Assembly: GCF_005796105.1 (NCBI RefSeq) | Contig: NZ_VAUO01000002.1 | Span: 1-64,000 of the forward strand | Reading direction: 5' to 3' | Source: Pseudomonas mosselii | GTDB lineage: Bacteria > Pseudomonadota > Gammaproteobacteria > Pseudomonadales > Pseudomonadaceae | Length of the DNA stretch: 64,000 nucleotides | In this document: in pieces, positions 1 to 7,492 of the stretch | Numbering within the stretch: position 1 is the stretch's first letter | Layout: every line of letters starts with the position of its first letter | Program-made: the position numbers and the translations under genes | The notes under the pieces: model-generated | What the model saw: only the letters and a program-made list of their open reading frames with translations | Told to the model about the DNA's origin: nothing | Database searches by the model: none

Positions 1-75
1 TTTGGTGACTTTTTGATCCTTCAAAAAGTTACCCGCCGTAAGGGCGGAAAGGTGACTCAAAGTCAACATCAATAA
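1..75. repeat. Two-hairpin intergenic repeat-like segment downstream of flhB
   Basis: Two perfect small hairpins lie side by side. The first has arms ACTTTTTGA / TCAAAAAGT at 8-16 and 21-29 with loop TCCT. The second has arms CCCGCC / GGGCGG at 32-37 and 42-47 with loop GTAA. GGTGACT occurs as a direct repeat on both sides, at 4-10 and 51-57. The plus strand is open from base 1 to a TAA at 73-75 (frame contains KVTRRKGGK). This Lys/Arg-rich peptide type is often read out of Pseudomonas intergenic repeats, so I treat it as non-coding. It could alternatively be the 3' end of a plus-strand gene cut by the window edge. Confidence 0.5.
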
Positions 76-115
76 TGAATGCGCATACCGCCATCAAAAC
101 CAACAAACAAACCAA

Positions 116-1258
116 TCACTCATCACGCCGCAAATCATCAGGAATCGGCAAATCCTTCTTCAAAGGCTCAGGCGCCTTCCCACGCCCAGCCCGATACTGC
201 CGAATCTGAAACACATAAGCCAACACCTGCGCCACCGCCAGGTAAAGCCCCGCCGGAATCTCCTGCTCAAGCTCGGTGGAATAGTAGATAGCCCGCGCCA
301 ACGCCGGCGACTCAAGGATCTGCACCTTATGCTCCACCCCGATCTCGCGAATCTTCAAGGCAATGAAGTCAGTCCCCTTGGCCAACAGCAACGGCGCCAC
401 CCCGCCCTTCTCCGGGTCGTACTGCAACGCCACGGCATAGTGCGTCGGGTTGGTGATGATCACATCAGCCTCAGGCACCGCCGCCATCATGCGCCGCTGC
501 GAGGCCTCGCGCTGCAGTTGACGGATACGCTGCTTGACCTCGGGCTTACCCTCGCTGTCCTTGTACTCATCCTTGACCTCTTGCTTGGTCATCTTCAGCT
601 TCTTGTGGGTCTGCCACAGCTGGAACGGCACATCCGCCGCCGCGATCAGCAGCAACCCTGCCGACATCCACAGCGCACTCCAGCCCACCACCTGCACACT
701 ATGGATGATCGCCTGCTCCAACGGCTCGTTGGCGATCGACAACAACGCCTGACGGTCGCTGGACAGCACCAGCAGCGCCACGATCAGGATCACGAAGAAC
801 TTCGCCAACGCCTTGAGTAACTCGGTCAAGGCATGCATCGAAAACATACGCTTGATCCCCGACAGCGGGTTCATGCGGCTGAACTTCGGTTGCAGCAAGC
901 TGCCGGAGAACAGGAAACCACCCAGCGCGATAGGCGCAACGAAAGCCACCACAAACAACAGGATCAGCACAGGCTGCGTCGCCCAGATGGCCATCTTGCC
1001 CGACGCCAGCAGGAACGCACCCATGCTGCGCTCATCCACGATCACCTCGCGAGTGAGGGAGAAGTTCATGCGCATCATGCTCATCAACGACTCGGCCAGG
1101 GAACCGCCGAACGCAAGCAAGCCACCAGCTCCGGCCAAGGTAACGCCCACAGTGTTGAGTTCCTTGGACCGGGCGATCTCACCTTTTTCGCGCGCGTCGC
1201 GCTTGCGCTTGTCGGTGGGTTCTTCTGTCTTGTCCTGACCGCTCTCGCTCTCTGCCAT
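116..1258 (-). CDS. flhB: Flagellar export apparatus protein FlhB
   Basis: FlhB is the inner-membrane gate and substrate-specificity switch of the flagellar type III export apparatus. The 380-aa protein has a charged N-terminus (Asp/Lys/Arg-rich, residues 1-35) followed by four hydrophobic segments between about 37 and 210. The cytoplasmic domain carries the autocleavage motif N-P-T-H at residues 270-273, the usual position. Cleavage there changes secretion from rod/hook to filament substrates after a signal from FliK. It is the last gene of the fliLMNOPQR-flhB operon. The ATG at 1258 lies 2 bases after the fliR stop, which implies translational coupling. Length and motif are normal for the family. 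Confidence 0.97.
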   Translation of the reverse strand: MAESESGQDKTEEPTDKRKRDAREKGEIARSKELNTVGVTLAGAGGLLAFGGSLAESLMSMMRMNFSLTREVIVDERSMGAFLLASGKMAIWATQPVLILLFVVAFVAPIALGGFLFSGSLLQPKFSRMNPLSGIKRMFSMHALTELLKALAKFFVILIVALLVLSSDRQALLSIANEPLEQAIIHSVQVVGWSALWMSAGLLLIAAADVPFQLWQTHKKLKMTKQEVKDEYKDSEGKPEVKQRIRQLQREASQRRMMAAVPEADVIITNPTHYAVALQYDPEKGGVAPLLLAKGTDFIALKIREIGVEHKVQILESPALARAIYYSTELEQEIPAGLYLAVAQVLAYVFQIRQYRAGRGKAPEPLKKDLPIPDDLRRDE

Positions 1259-1260
1259 GC

Positions 1261-2037
1261 TCAGCGCGCCCGTGCAAGTTCACGCAGCCACTGTAGCGTT
1301 TCGCTGGCCAGCGCCTGGTAGTGGGAAAGGATATCGGCCAAGCCTACCCAGAAGATGCCGATACCCAGCACCAACGTCAGCGGAAAACCGATGGAGAAAA
1401 TGTTCAACTGCGGTGCCGCACGGGTCATCACACCGAACGCGATGTTCACCACCAGCAGCGCGGCGATCGCCGGCAGGATCAGCAGCAGCCCTGCCCCTAG
1501 CACCCAGCTCAGGCGCCCAGCCATCTGCCAGAAATGATTGACCACCAAGGCATTGCCGATAGGCAAGGTGGTGAAGCTCTCGGTCAACACCTCGAACACC
1601 ACCAAATGACCGTTCATCAGCAAGAACAGCACGCTCACCAGCATGGTCATGAACTGGCTGACCACCGCCACGTTGACCCCGTTGGCCGGATCGACCATCG
1701 AGGCGAACGCCATACCCATCTGCACAGCGATGATCTGCCCGGCGATCACGAACGCCTGGAACAGCAACTGCAGCGCAAAACCGAACAGCGCGCCGACGAT
1801 GATCTGCTCGCCACACAGCATCACCCCGCGCAGACTCAACGGATCGATCTCAGGCAGCGGCGGCAACCCCGGCACGATCACCACGGTGATTGCCACCGCC
1901 GCATACAGACGCACCCGCGCCGGCAGCATGCGGGTCCCGAAGATCGGCATGGTCATCAGCACCGCCGTAACCCGGAACAACGGCAGGATGAACGTCGCGA
2001 CCCAGGTGCCGATCTGCGTGTCGGTCAGCTCCAGCAT
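1261..2037 (-). CDS. fliR: Flagellar export protein FliR
   Basis: FliR is a membrane component of the export gate with FliP and FliQ. The 258-aa product is very hydrophobic, with about six membrane segments, and starts MLELTDTQIGTWVATFI, typical of the family. The block around residues 95-130 (QMGMAFASMVDPANG) is the conserved FliR signature. The ATG at 2037 follows the fliQ stop by 7 bases in the compact fliPQR block. No unusual feature seen. Confidence 0.96.
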   Translation of the reverse strand: MLELTDTQIGTWVATFILPLFRVTAVLMTMPIFGTRMLPARVRLYAAVAITVVIVPGLPPLPEIDPLSLRGVMLCGEQIIVGALFGFALQLLFQAFVIAGQIIAVQMGMAFASMVDPANGVNVAVVSQFMTMLVSVLFLLMNGHLVVFEVLTESFTTLPIGNALVVNHFWQMAGRLSWVLGAGLLLILPAIAALLVVNIAFGVMTRAAPQLNIFSIGFPLTLVLGIGIFWVGLADILSHYQALASETLQWLRELARAR

Positions 2038-2044
2038 GGCGGCA

Positions 2045-2314
2045 TCAACCGATCAACTGCGGAATGCTGGTGTACAGGCCAATGAAATACTCCATGAACT
2101 TCTGCACCAGCCACGGGCCCGCAACGATCAGCGTGACCAGCATCACCAGCAGGCGCGGCAGAAAGCTCAGGGTCTGTTCGTTGATCTGCGTGGCGGCCTG
2201 GAACATCGCCACCACCAGGCCCACCAGCAAGCTGGGAACCACCAGGATGGCGACCATCAGCGTGGTTAGCCAGAGGGCGTCTCGAAACAGGTCGACGGCA
2301 ACTTCAGGGGTCAT
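2045..2314 (-). CDS. fliQ: Flagellar export protein FliQ
   Basis: FliQ is a small (89-aa) gate protein with two membrane helices, separated by the conserved polar stretch QAATQINEQTLSFLPR. The frame is open 16 codons further upstream, but I chose the ATG at 2314 (MTPEVAVDLFRDALW). This gives the standard 89-residue FliQ, and a purine-rich AGGAGAG lies just upstream. It sits between fliP and fliR in the conserved operon order. Confidence 0.95.
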   Translation of the reverse strand: MTPEVAVDLFRDALWLTTLMVAILVVPSLLVGLVVAMFQAATQINEQTLSFLPRLLVMLVTLIVAGPWLVQKFMEYFIGLYTSIPQLIG

Positions 2315-2336
2315 GGGTCGCTCTCCTGGGGCAGCG

Positions 2337-3092
2337 TCAAACGCCGCCGAAACTGCCGGCAAGGGTGCCCATGATCAGCGCCCAACCATCCACCAGCACG
2401 AACAGCATGATCTTGAACGGCAACGAGATGATCAACGGCGAGAGCATCATCATACCCATCGCCATCAGCACACTGGCCACCACCATGTCGATGATCAGGA
2501 ACGGAATGAAGATCATGAAGCCGATCTGAAAGGCGGTCTTCAGCTCGGAGGTGACGAATGCCGGCACCAGGATGGTCAGCGGGACCTGGTCAGGCCCGGC
2601 GATATCGGTGCGCTTGGACAGGCGCACGAACAAGTCCAAGTCGCTCTGCCGGGTTTGCGCCAGCATGAAGTCCTTGAGCGGGCCCTGGGCCTTGTCGATG
2701 GCTTGCTGAGCAGTCATCTGTTCGGCCAGATAGGGCTGGATGGCCCCACTGTTCACCTTCTCGAACACTGGAGCCATGATGAACATGGTCAGAAACAGCG
2801 CCATGCCTGTGAGCACTTGGTTCGACGGTGTCTGCTGCAAGCCCAGCGCCTGACGCAAGATAGAGAACACGATGATGATACGGGTGAAGCTGGTCATCAG
2901 GATGACGAACGCGGGAATGAAGCTCAGCGCCGTCATGATCAGCAGAATTTGCAGACTGACCGAATACTCCTGCTGCCCGTCCGCCCCATTGGACAGGGTG
3001 ATGGCCGGAATCGACAGCGGGTCGGCAGCCAGGGCCAACGGCGCCGCCAACAACAGCGCCAGGGTCAACAGCAAGCGCGCAGCGCCGTTCAT
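2337..3092 (-). CDS. fliP: Flagellar export protein FliP
   Basis: FliP forms the core pore of the export gate (FliP5Q4R1). The 251-aa product starts [23 protein letters not shown], a cleavable signal peptide as is usual for FliP. Conserved segments include [21 protein letters not shown] and QTPSNQVL, then two C-terminal membrane helices (residues about 185-245). The ATG at 3092 overlaps the fliO stop (TGATG). A GTG one codon earlier is possible but unneeded. Spacing and overlap show translational coupling with fliO. Confidence 0.95.
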   Translation of the reverse strand: MNGAARLLLTLALLLAAPLALAADPLSIPAITLSNGADGQQEYSVSLQILLIMTALSFIPAFVILMTSFTRIIIVFSILRQALGLQQTPSNQVLTGMALFLTMFIMAPVFEKVNSGAIQPYLAEQMTAQQAIDKAQGPLKDFMLAQTRQSDLDLFVRLSKRTDIAGPDQVPLTILVPAFVTSELKTAFQIGFMIFIPFLIIDMVVASVLMAMGMMMLSPLIISLPFKIMLFVLVDGWALIMGTLAGSFGGV

Positions 3093-3553
3093 CACGTCTT
3101 GTCCTTATGATCCTTGCCCATCAGCTCGAGCAGCCGCTGGGCGAATTCCGGCGTGGCCTGGCGCGACGCAGCCGGCACCTCGACAGGTTCGGCCAGCACG
3201 TGCAGGGCCTCGATACTGCCTGGCGTGTGACCGATCAGGATCTGCTCCTTGCCGACTTGCACCAGCAACAGACGGTCACGCGGACCGATGGCGCGGATGC
3301 CGACGATATCGATCACCGGCGCGCCCTGTCGGGCGTTGCCCTGCATGCGGCGCAGCACCCAGGCCAGGCCGAAAATCAAAGCCACCACCAGCAGCAGGCC
3401 GAACACCGTCTGCGCCAATTGCGCGCCCAAGCCACCGGGCGCCGCAGGCGCGGCGGCGGCAGCAGTCGCTAGCGCAGGCTCGGCGGCGGCGATCACCGCT
3501 TCGCTAGCCAGCAGCGCAGCCAGGGCCGCGATGGCCCGCAATGTGGCTTTCAC
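3092..3553 (-). CDS. fliO: Flagellar protein FliO
   Basis: FliO is a bitopic membrane protein that helps assemble or stabilise the FliP ring. The 153-aa product has an N-terminal signal-like segment, an Ala/Pro-rich stretch, one clear membrane helix near residues 48-66 ([19 protein letters not shown]) and a cytoplasmic domain with the family pattern [17 protein letters not shown]. The start is a GTG directly after the fliN stop codon with no gap. Sequence conservation of this family is low, but position between fliN and fliP makes the call safe. Confidence 0.9.
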   Translation of the reverse strand: MKATLRAIAALAALLASEAVIAAAEPALATAAAAAPAAPGGLGAQLAQTVFGLLLVVALIFGLAWVLRRMQGNARQGAPVIDIVGIRAIGPRDRLLLVQVGKEQILIGHTPGSIEALHVLAEPVEVPAASRQATPEFAQRLLELMGKDHKDKT

Positions 3554-4009
3554 TCAGCGCAACTTCTTGATGCGTTCGCTGGGGCTGATCACGTCAGTCA
3601 GGCGGATGCCGAACTTCTCGTTGACCACCACCACTTCACCGTGAGCTACCAAGGTGCCGTTGACCAGCACATCCAGCGGCTCGCCGGCCAGGCGGTCGAG
3701 TTCGATGACCGAGCCCTGGTTGAGCTGCAACAAGTTGCGGATGCTGATTTCGGTGCTGCCGACTTCCATGGAGATGCTCACCGGAATGTCGAGGATCACA
3801 TCCAGGTTAGGGCCTTCGAGGCTGACGTTCTCGTTCGGCTTCGGCGAGCTTGCGAACTCCTCCATCTGCAAGCGATCGCCACCGCCGTCGCCGGCCAGCA
3901 GCGCGTCGATGTCGGACTGGCCGGCATCGCCGGTCTCCTCGAGCGCCGCAGCCCACTCATCGGCCAGGGCCTGCTCTTCTGGAGAATTGATCTCGTTTTC
4001 GTTAGCCAT
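3554..4009 (-). CDS. fliN: Flagellar motor switch protein FliN
   Basis: FliN is a C-ring protein that binds the FliH-FliI ATPase complex and CheY-P. The product has 151 aa: an acidic, variable N-terminus to about residue 65 and a C-terminal SpoA domain (ILDIPVSISMEVGSTEISI ... LNQGSVIELDRLAGEPLD ... NEKFGIRLTDVIS). The ATG at 4009 has GAGGAAA 3 bases upstream. The frame is open six codons further up, but without a comparable ribosome site. Length is typical for the Pseudomonas FliN, longer than the enterobacterial protein because of the acidic N-terminus. Confidence 0.96.
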   Translation of the reverse strand: MANENEINSPEEQALADEWAAALEETGDAGQSDIDALLAGDGGGDRLQMEEFASSPKPNENVSLEGPNLDVILDIPVSISMEVGSTEISIRNLLQLNQGSVIELDRLAGEPLDVLVNGTLVAHGEVVVVNEKFGIRLTDVISPSERIKKLR

Positions 4010-4056
4010 GATTTCCTCGACAGGCATTCAATTCGTTGGGTTCGAGCGTTACGCCT

Positions 4057-5025
4057 TCAACGGCGCACGATCGGGTCGATGATCTGCAGGGACAGCGTGC
4101 CCTTGTGCGAGCCCAACCGCGCCTTGAACGACGGCACGCCATTGGCACGCAGCACCAGATGCTCGGGCAGCTCTACCGGGATCACGTCGCCCGGCTGCAT
4201 GTGCAGGATGTCGCGCAGTTTCATCTGGCGGCGGGCAACGGTGGCCGAAAGCGGCACGTTGACGTCCAGCACGTCCTCGCGCAGGGCCTTGACCCAGCGC
4301 TCATCCTGATCATCCAGGTCGGACTGGAAGCCAGCGTCGAGCATCTCGCGCACCGGCTCGATCATCGAGTACGGCATGGTTACGTGCAGGTCGCCACCGC
4401 CGCCGTCAAGCTCGATGTGGAAGGTCGAAACCACCACCGCCTCGCTCGGGCCGACGATGTTGGCCATGGCCGGGTTGACCTCGGAGTTGATGTACTCGAA
4501 GTTGACCGGCATGATCGCCTGCCAGGCCTCCTTGAGGTCAACGAAGCACTGGTCCAGCACCATGCGCACCACACGCAGCTCCGTGGGAGTGAATTCACGA
4601 CCCTCGATCTTGGCGTGACGGCCGTCGCCGCCGAAGAAGTTGTCCACCAGCTTGAACACCAGCTTGGCGTCGAGAATGAACAGCGAAGTACCGCGCAGCG
4701 GCTTGATCTTGACCAAGTTCAAGCTGGTAGGCACGTACAGCGAATGCACGTACTCGCCGAACTTCATCACCTGCACGCCGCCTACCGCAACGTCCGCAGA
4801 GCGGCGCAGCAGGTTGAACATGCTGATGCGGGTGTAACGGGCGAAACGCTCGTTGATCATTTCCAGGGTCGGCATGCGACCCCGAACGATACGATCCTGA
4901 CTGGTCAGGTCGTAACTTTTGATGCTGCCCGGGTCGCCAGCACTCTCGGTTTGTACCAGACCATCGTCCACCCCATGCAGCAGGGCGTCGATCTCATCCT
5001 GGGACAGCAGGTCCTGCACGGCCAT
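4057..5025 (-). CDS. fliM: Flagellar motor switch protein FliM
   Basis: FliM forms the middle of the C-ring and receives CheY-P. The 322-aa product begins with the CheY-binding segment LLSQDEIDALL at residues 6-16, continues with the CheC-like middle domain (about 45-230), and ends in a SpoA domain (about 245-320, DVNVPLSATVARRQMKL). It lies 10 bases downstream of fliL and 47 before fliN. Everything is canonical. Confidence 0.97.
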   Translation of the reverse strand: MAVQDLLSQDEIDALLHGVDDGLVQTESAGDPGSIKSYDLTSQDRIVRGRMPTLEMINERFARYTRISMFNLLRRSADVAVGGVQVMKFGEYVHSLYVPTSLNLVKIKPLRGTSLFILDAKLVFKLVDNFFGGDGRHAKIEGREFTPTELRVVRMVLDQCFVDLKEAWQAIMPVNFEYINSEVNPAMANIVGPSEAVVVSTFHIELDGGGGDLHVTMPYSMIEPVREMLDAGFQSDLDDQDERWVKALREDVLDVNVPLSATVARRQMKLRDILHMQPGDVIPVELPEHLVLRANGVPSFKARLGSHKGTLSLQIIDPIVRR

Positions 5026-5035
5026 CTGTGTGCTC

Positions 5036-5533
5036 CTACTGCAATACGAAATTGGTGAACAGCAATTGGTCGATGACCGGCTTGCCGACTTCCTTCTGGG
5101 CCACTTCCTGGACCACCGCGGTGGCTTTCTGGCGCAGCATTTCCTGGCCTACCGAACTGGCAGCCAGGGTGTCGAAACCTTGGCCGGAGAACATCATCAC
5201 CAGGTTGTTGCGGATCACCGGCATGTGCACTTTCAGGGCATCCAGATCTGCCTGGTTGCGGCCCTGCATGGTGATGCTCACCTGCATGTAGCGCTGACGC
5301 CCGTTCTGGTTGAAGTTGACCACGAAGGCCGGCGCCAGGGGCTCGTAGATCGCGGCCTGCTTGACGTTGGCGGCCGCTGCGTCGGGTGCTGGCGCAGGCT
5401 CGCTCTTGTGCATGAAGAACCACGTGGCGCCCACCGAGAGGCCGATCGCCAGCAGCAGGGCCACTACCAGCAGCAGGATCAGCTTGAGTTTGCCTTTAGC
5501 GGCGGGGTCTTTCACTGCTTCGCTCTTCGCCAT
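5036..5533 (-). CDS. fliL: Flagellar basal body-associated protein FliL
   Basis: FliL is a single-pass membrane protein around the stator that supports motor torque and stator stability. The 165-aa product has a short cytoplasmic Lys-rich N-terminus, one membrane helix at about residues 17-39 (LILLLVVALLLAIGLSVGA) and a periplasmic SPFH-like domain ending VIDQLLFTNFVLQ. It is the first gene of the fliLMNOPQR-flhB operon, with a sigma-54-type promoter 51 bp upstream. Confidence 0.95.
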   Translation of the reverse strand: MAKSEAVKDPAAKGKLKLILLLVVALLLAIGLSVGATWFFMHKSEPAPAPDAAAANVKQAAIYEPLAPAFVVNFNQNGRQRYMQVSITMQGRNQADLDALKVHMPVIRNNLVMMFSGQGFDTLAASSVGQEMLRQKATAVVQEVAQKEVGKPVIDQLLFTNFVLQ

Positions 5534-5583
5534 GCCAATAATCCGTCGTCCATCGAGGTTTCAAAGAAGGATGACGAGGCTTG

Positions 5584-5599
5584 AGCAAGTGTTATGCCA
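5584..5599 (-). promoter_or_regulatory. Sigma-54 promoter of fliLMNOPQR-flhB
   Basis: On the minus strand the sequence TGGCAT-N5-TTGC gives the invariant GG and GC doublets exactly 10 bases apart. It lies 51 bp before the fliL ATG. The operon is RpoN/FleQ dependent in P. aeruginosa, so both position and consensus fit. Confidence 0.8.
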
Positions 5600-5684
5600 G
5601 ATTTGTCGGCGCTATCGTTCGAGCGAATAAACCCAATGTATCGCAGCGCACCTGGGATCGATGCGCCGCGATCGACCAGGCATT

Positions 5685-7007
5685 TCAGGCGTAGTAATCG
5701 ACCGCGCTGTCGCCGATCACCACCTGTTGTTCCAGCGGGCGAGCAGCATCCGCCAGCTCATTACCCTCGGCCGCACCACCGGCCGCACGGCGCGCAGCCA
5801 CGCCGGACAGGTTCGAGCCCTGCTGCTGGGCTTGCTGTTGCTGCTGGCCACGAGACTGGTCGGCGACGCTGACATCAGGCTGGGAAAGCCCCTGCTGGGC
5901 GAACAACTCACGCAGGCGATAGGCCTGACTGTCGAGCGCGTCGCGCACACCGGCGTGACCGCTGACGAAGTGGATCTGGGTCGACTGATCCGCCGCCACA
6001 TTGACGCGAATGTCCAAACGCCCCAGCTCGGCAGGCTCAAGCTGGATATCCGCCGACTTGAGGTTCTGGCTGGACAGGTACATGACCCGGTTGACCAGCC
6101 CCTCAGTCCAGGCGCCCTGGTTCATCGCCAACGGCTGCGCCAAGGGGCTCGGGGTCACCGGCACGGCATTAGCCGTCTTGGCAGTCGCCGCCTGGGTCAG
6201 ATTGGCCAGGCGATTGGCGAAATCATCCACGCGAGTGTCACTGCTGGCGCCCTTGAGGTCTTTCAGGCCGTCGTCGATCAAGCCCGCAAAGGCCTTGTCG
6301 CCCCCTTCGGATTGGCCAGGTTCGGCGTCAGCCTTTTCGACCAGGTTCGCCAAGGTATTGACGGCACCCGAGTTGGGGTCGCTCGATTGCGCGGCGGCGT
6401 TCTCGTTGCGACTGCTGGCATGCGCCGAGGTCGTCCCTTTGGCTTGGGCACTGTGCTCCAGAGCCATGCGCAGCGCCGGCATATCAGCCAGCGGATCGGC
6501 CTCGGGATCGAATGCCTCGGCCACAGCCTCCTGCACCGGCTGTTCGGCGGCTTGCGGCTGCGCGGCAGCCTGTTGCAGAACGGGCGCTACGGCTTCGGCC
6601 TGAGCCTGGAGCAACTGCGCGCCAGGCTGGGCATCGGTGACCTGCCCGGCTACCAGGTTCGAATCCAAGGACGCTGCCGGGTCGCTGCTGCCATCCTGGC
6701 TGGCGTCAGCCACTGGAGTCGCTGGCAAGCTATTGCCGTCATCGGCAACGGTTGGCGCGGCAACGTCATCCTTCTTGCCGCCAGCGGCAGGTTCAGGCTT
6801 GTCCTTTGGCTTGGGCTGCGCCGGGGCCTGGGCAACCTTGTCATCACGCTTGGACACCGCGTCACGGCCTTGCCGGGCCATGACCTTGTCGAAGCCCGAG
6901 CCCTGATCGGCGGGTGCCTGCAGCGGTTTGTCCACACCCCCGGTGACCGAACGCGAGGTCTTGTTCAGCAGGCCGGCTTGCAACAATGGATTGGGTGCGA
7001 CAGGCAT
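5685..7007 (-). CDS. fliK: Flagellar hook-length control protein FliK
   Basis: FliK is a secreted ruler that stops hook growth and triggers the FlhB specificity switch. The product has 440 aa: a long low-complexity, Ala/Gln/Asp-rich middle (about 30-290) that is unfolded in this family, and a C-terminal Flg_hook domain (about 300-400, ending SADIQLEPAELGRLDIRVNV ... DALDSQAYRLRELFAQQGL). The frame is open 69 codons upstream. The ATG at 7007 was chosen because TGGAGA precedes it and the candidate sigma-54 promoter lies at 7057-7071, inside the longer frame. It is separated from fliL by 151 bases and has its own promoter. Confidence 0.93.
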   Translation of the reverse strand: MPVAPNPLLQAGLLNKTSRSVTGGVDKPLQAPADQGSGFDKVMARQGRDAVSKRDDKVAQAPAQPKPKDKPEPAAGGKKDDVAAPTVADDGNSLPATPVADASQDGSSDPAASLDSNLVAGQVTDAQPGAQLLQAQAEAVAPVLQQAAAQPQAAEQPVQEAVAEAFDPEADPLADMPALRMALEHSAQAKGTTSAHASSRNENAAAQSSDPNSGAVNTLANLVEKADAEPGQSEGGDKAFAGLIDDGLKDLKGASSDTRVDDFANRLANLTQAATAKTANAVPVTPSPLAQPLAMNQGAWTEGLVNRVMYLSSQNLKSADIQLEPAELGRLDIRVNVAADQSTQIHFVSGHAGVRDALDSQAYRLRELFAQQGLSQPDVSVADQSRGQQQQQAQQQGSNLSGVAARRAAGGAAEGNELADAARPLEQQVVIGDSAVDYYA

Positions 7008-7056
7008 TGAAAGGTCTCCACGCCAGAAACTTGAAAAAACGTCTGGGTAAAGACAG

Positions 7057-7071
7057 GCAAAAGTCGAGCCA
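7057..7071 (-). promoter_or_regulatory. Candidate sigma-54 promoter of fliK
   Basis: TGGCTC-N5-TTGC on the minus strand, with GG and GC 10 bases apart, 50 bp upstream of the fliK ATG. This agrees with fliK being an individually transcribed RpoN-dependent flagellar gene in Pseudomonas. The -24 element departs from consensus at one position. Confidence 0.68.
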
Positions 7072-7078
7072 GGTCTGG

Positions 7079-7423
7079 TTACTGTGCAGAAATCCGCTGC
7101 CGTTCGTTGCGGTAGAAGCGCTGCACTTCGAGGTATTCCTGGTCGATACGATTGATCAGGTCCTCGATACCGTAAAGCGGCAATTGCTTGACCCGCTCCT
7201 CCAATTGCTGGCAAAGCCCAGCCAGGCCCACTGCCCCCATGTTGCCACTGCTGCCTTTGAAACTGTGGGCGGCCAAGCCCAGCTCGGCGGCGTCCTTGGC
7301 CTCATGCAGCTGGCTCAGCCGCCGCTCGGAGTCTTCAAGAAAGGTTTCCAGCAATTGCAGGTAGCCATCTTCCATGACCTCGCGCAGATCGCTAAGGACC
7401 TTGTGATCAATATGTATGTCCAT
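7079..7423 (-). CDS. hptB: Histidine phosphotransfer protein HptB
   Basis: This single-domain Hpt protein of 114 aa has the phosphorylation motif H-S-F-K-G-S-S-G with the acceptor His at residue 53. In P. aeruginosa HptB collects phosphate from several hybrid sensor kinases (PA1611, RetS, ErcS', SagS) and passes it to HsbR, affecting swarming, biofilm formation and Gac/Rsm output. Here it follows hsbR with 66 bases between, containing a strong hairpin. The ATG at 7423 is used; a GTG one codon earlier is spaced slightly better from GGGAG. The identification also rests on the hsbA-hsbR-hptB order. Confidence 0.9.
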   Translation of the reverse strand: MDIHIDHKVLSDLREVMEDGYLQLLETFLEDSERRLSQLHEAKDAAELGLAAHSFKGSSGNMGAVGLAGLCQQLEERVKQLPLYGIEDLINRIDQEYLEVQRFYRNERQRISAQ

Positions 7424-7460
7424 CACTTGCTCACTCCCTGATCAAGCCCACCTGAAGCTA

Positions 7461-7482
7461 GGTCGGGCAACGCTGCCCGACC
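7461..7482 (-). other. Perfect hairpin between hsbR and hptB
   Basis: GGTCGGGCA and TGCCCGACC form a 9-bp perfect stem with loop ACGC. On the transcribed minus strand it is not followed by a T-run, so it is not a normal intrinsic terminator. It begins 10 bases after the hsbR stop and ends about 37 bases before the hptB start. It could be an mRNA stability or processing element, or it could lower hptB expression relative to hsbR. Confidence 0.6.
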
Positions 7483-7492
7483 CGCCCTCGCT

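Noticed and set aside
5661..7010. 449-codon open frame on plus opposite fliK
   Set aside because: High-GC antisense shadow of the low-complexity fliK coding sequence; no ribosome site or recognisable domain.
7008..7214. 69-codon N-terminal extension of fliK
   Set aside because: Overlaps hptB and the fliK promoter; the ATG at 7007 has a proper ribosome site and the family N-terminus.
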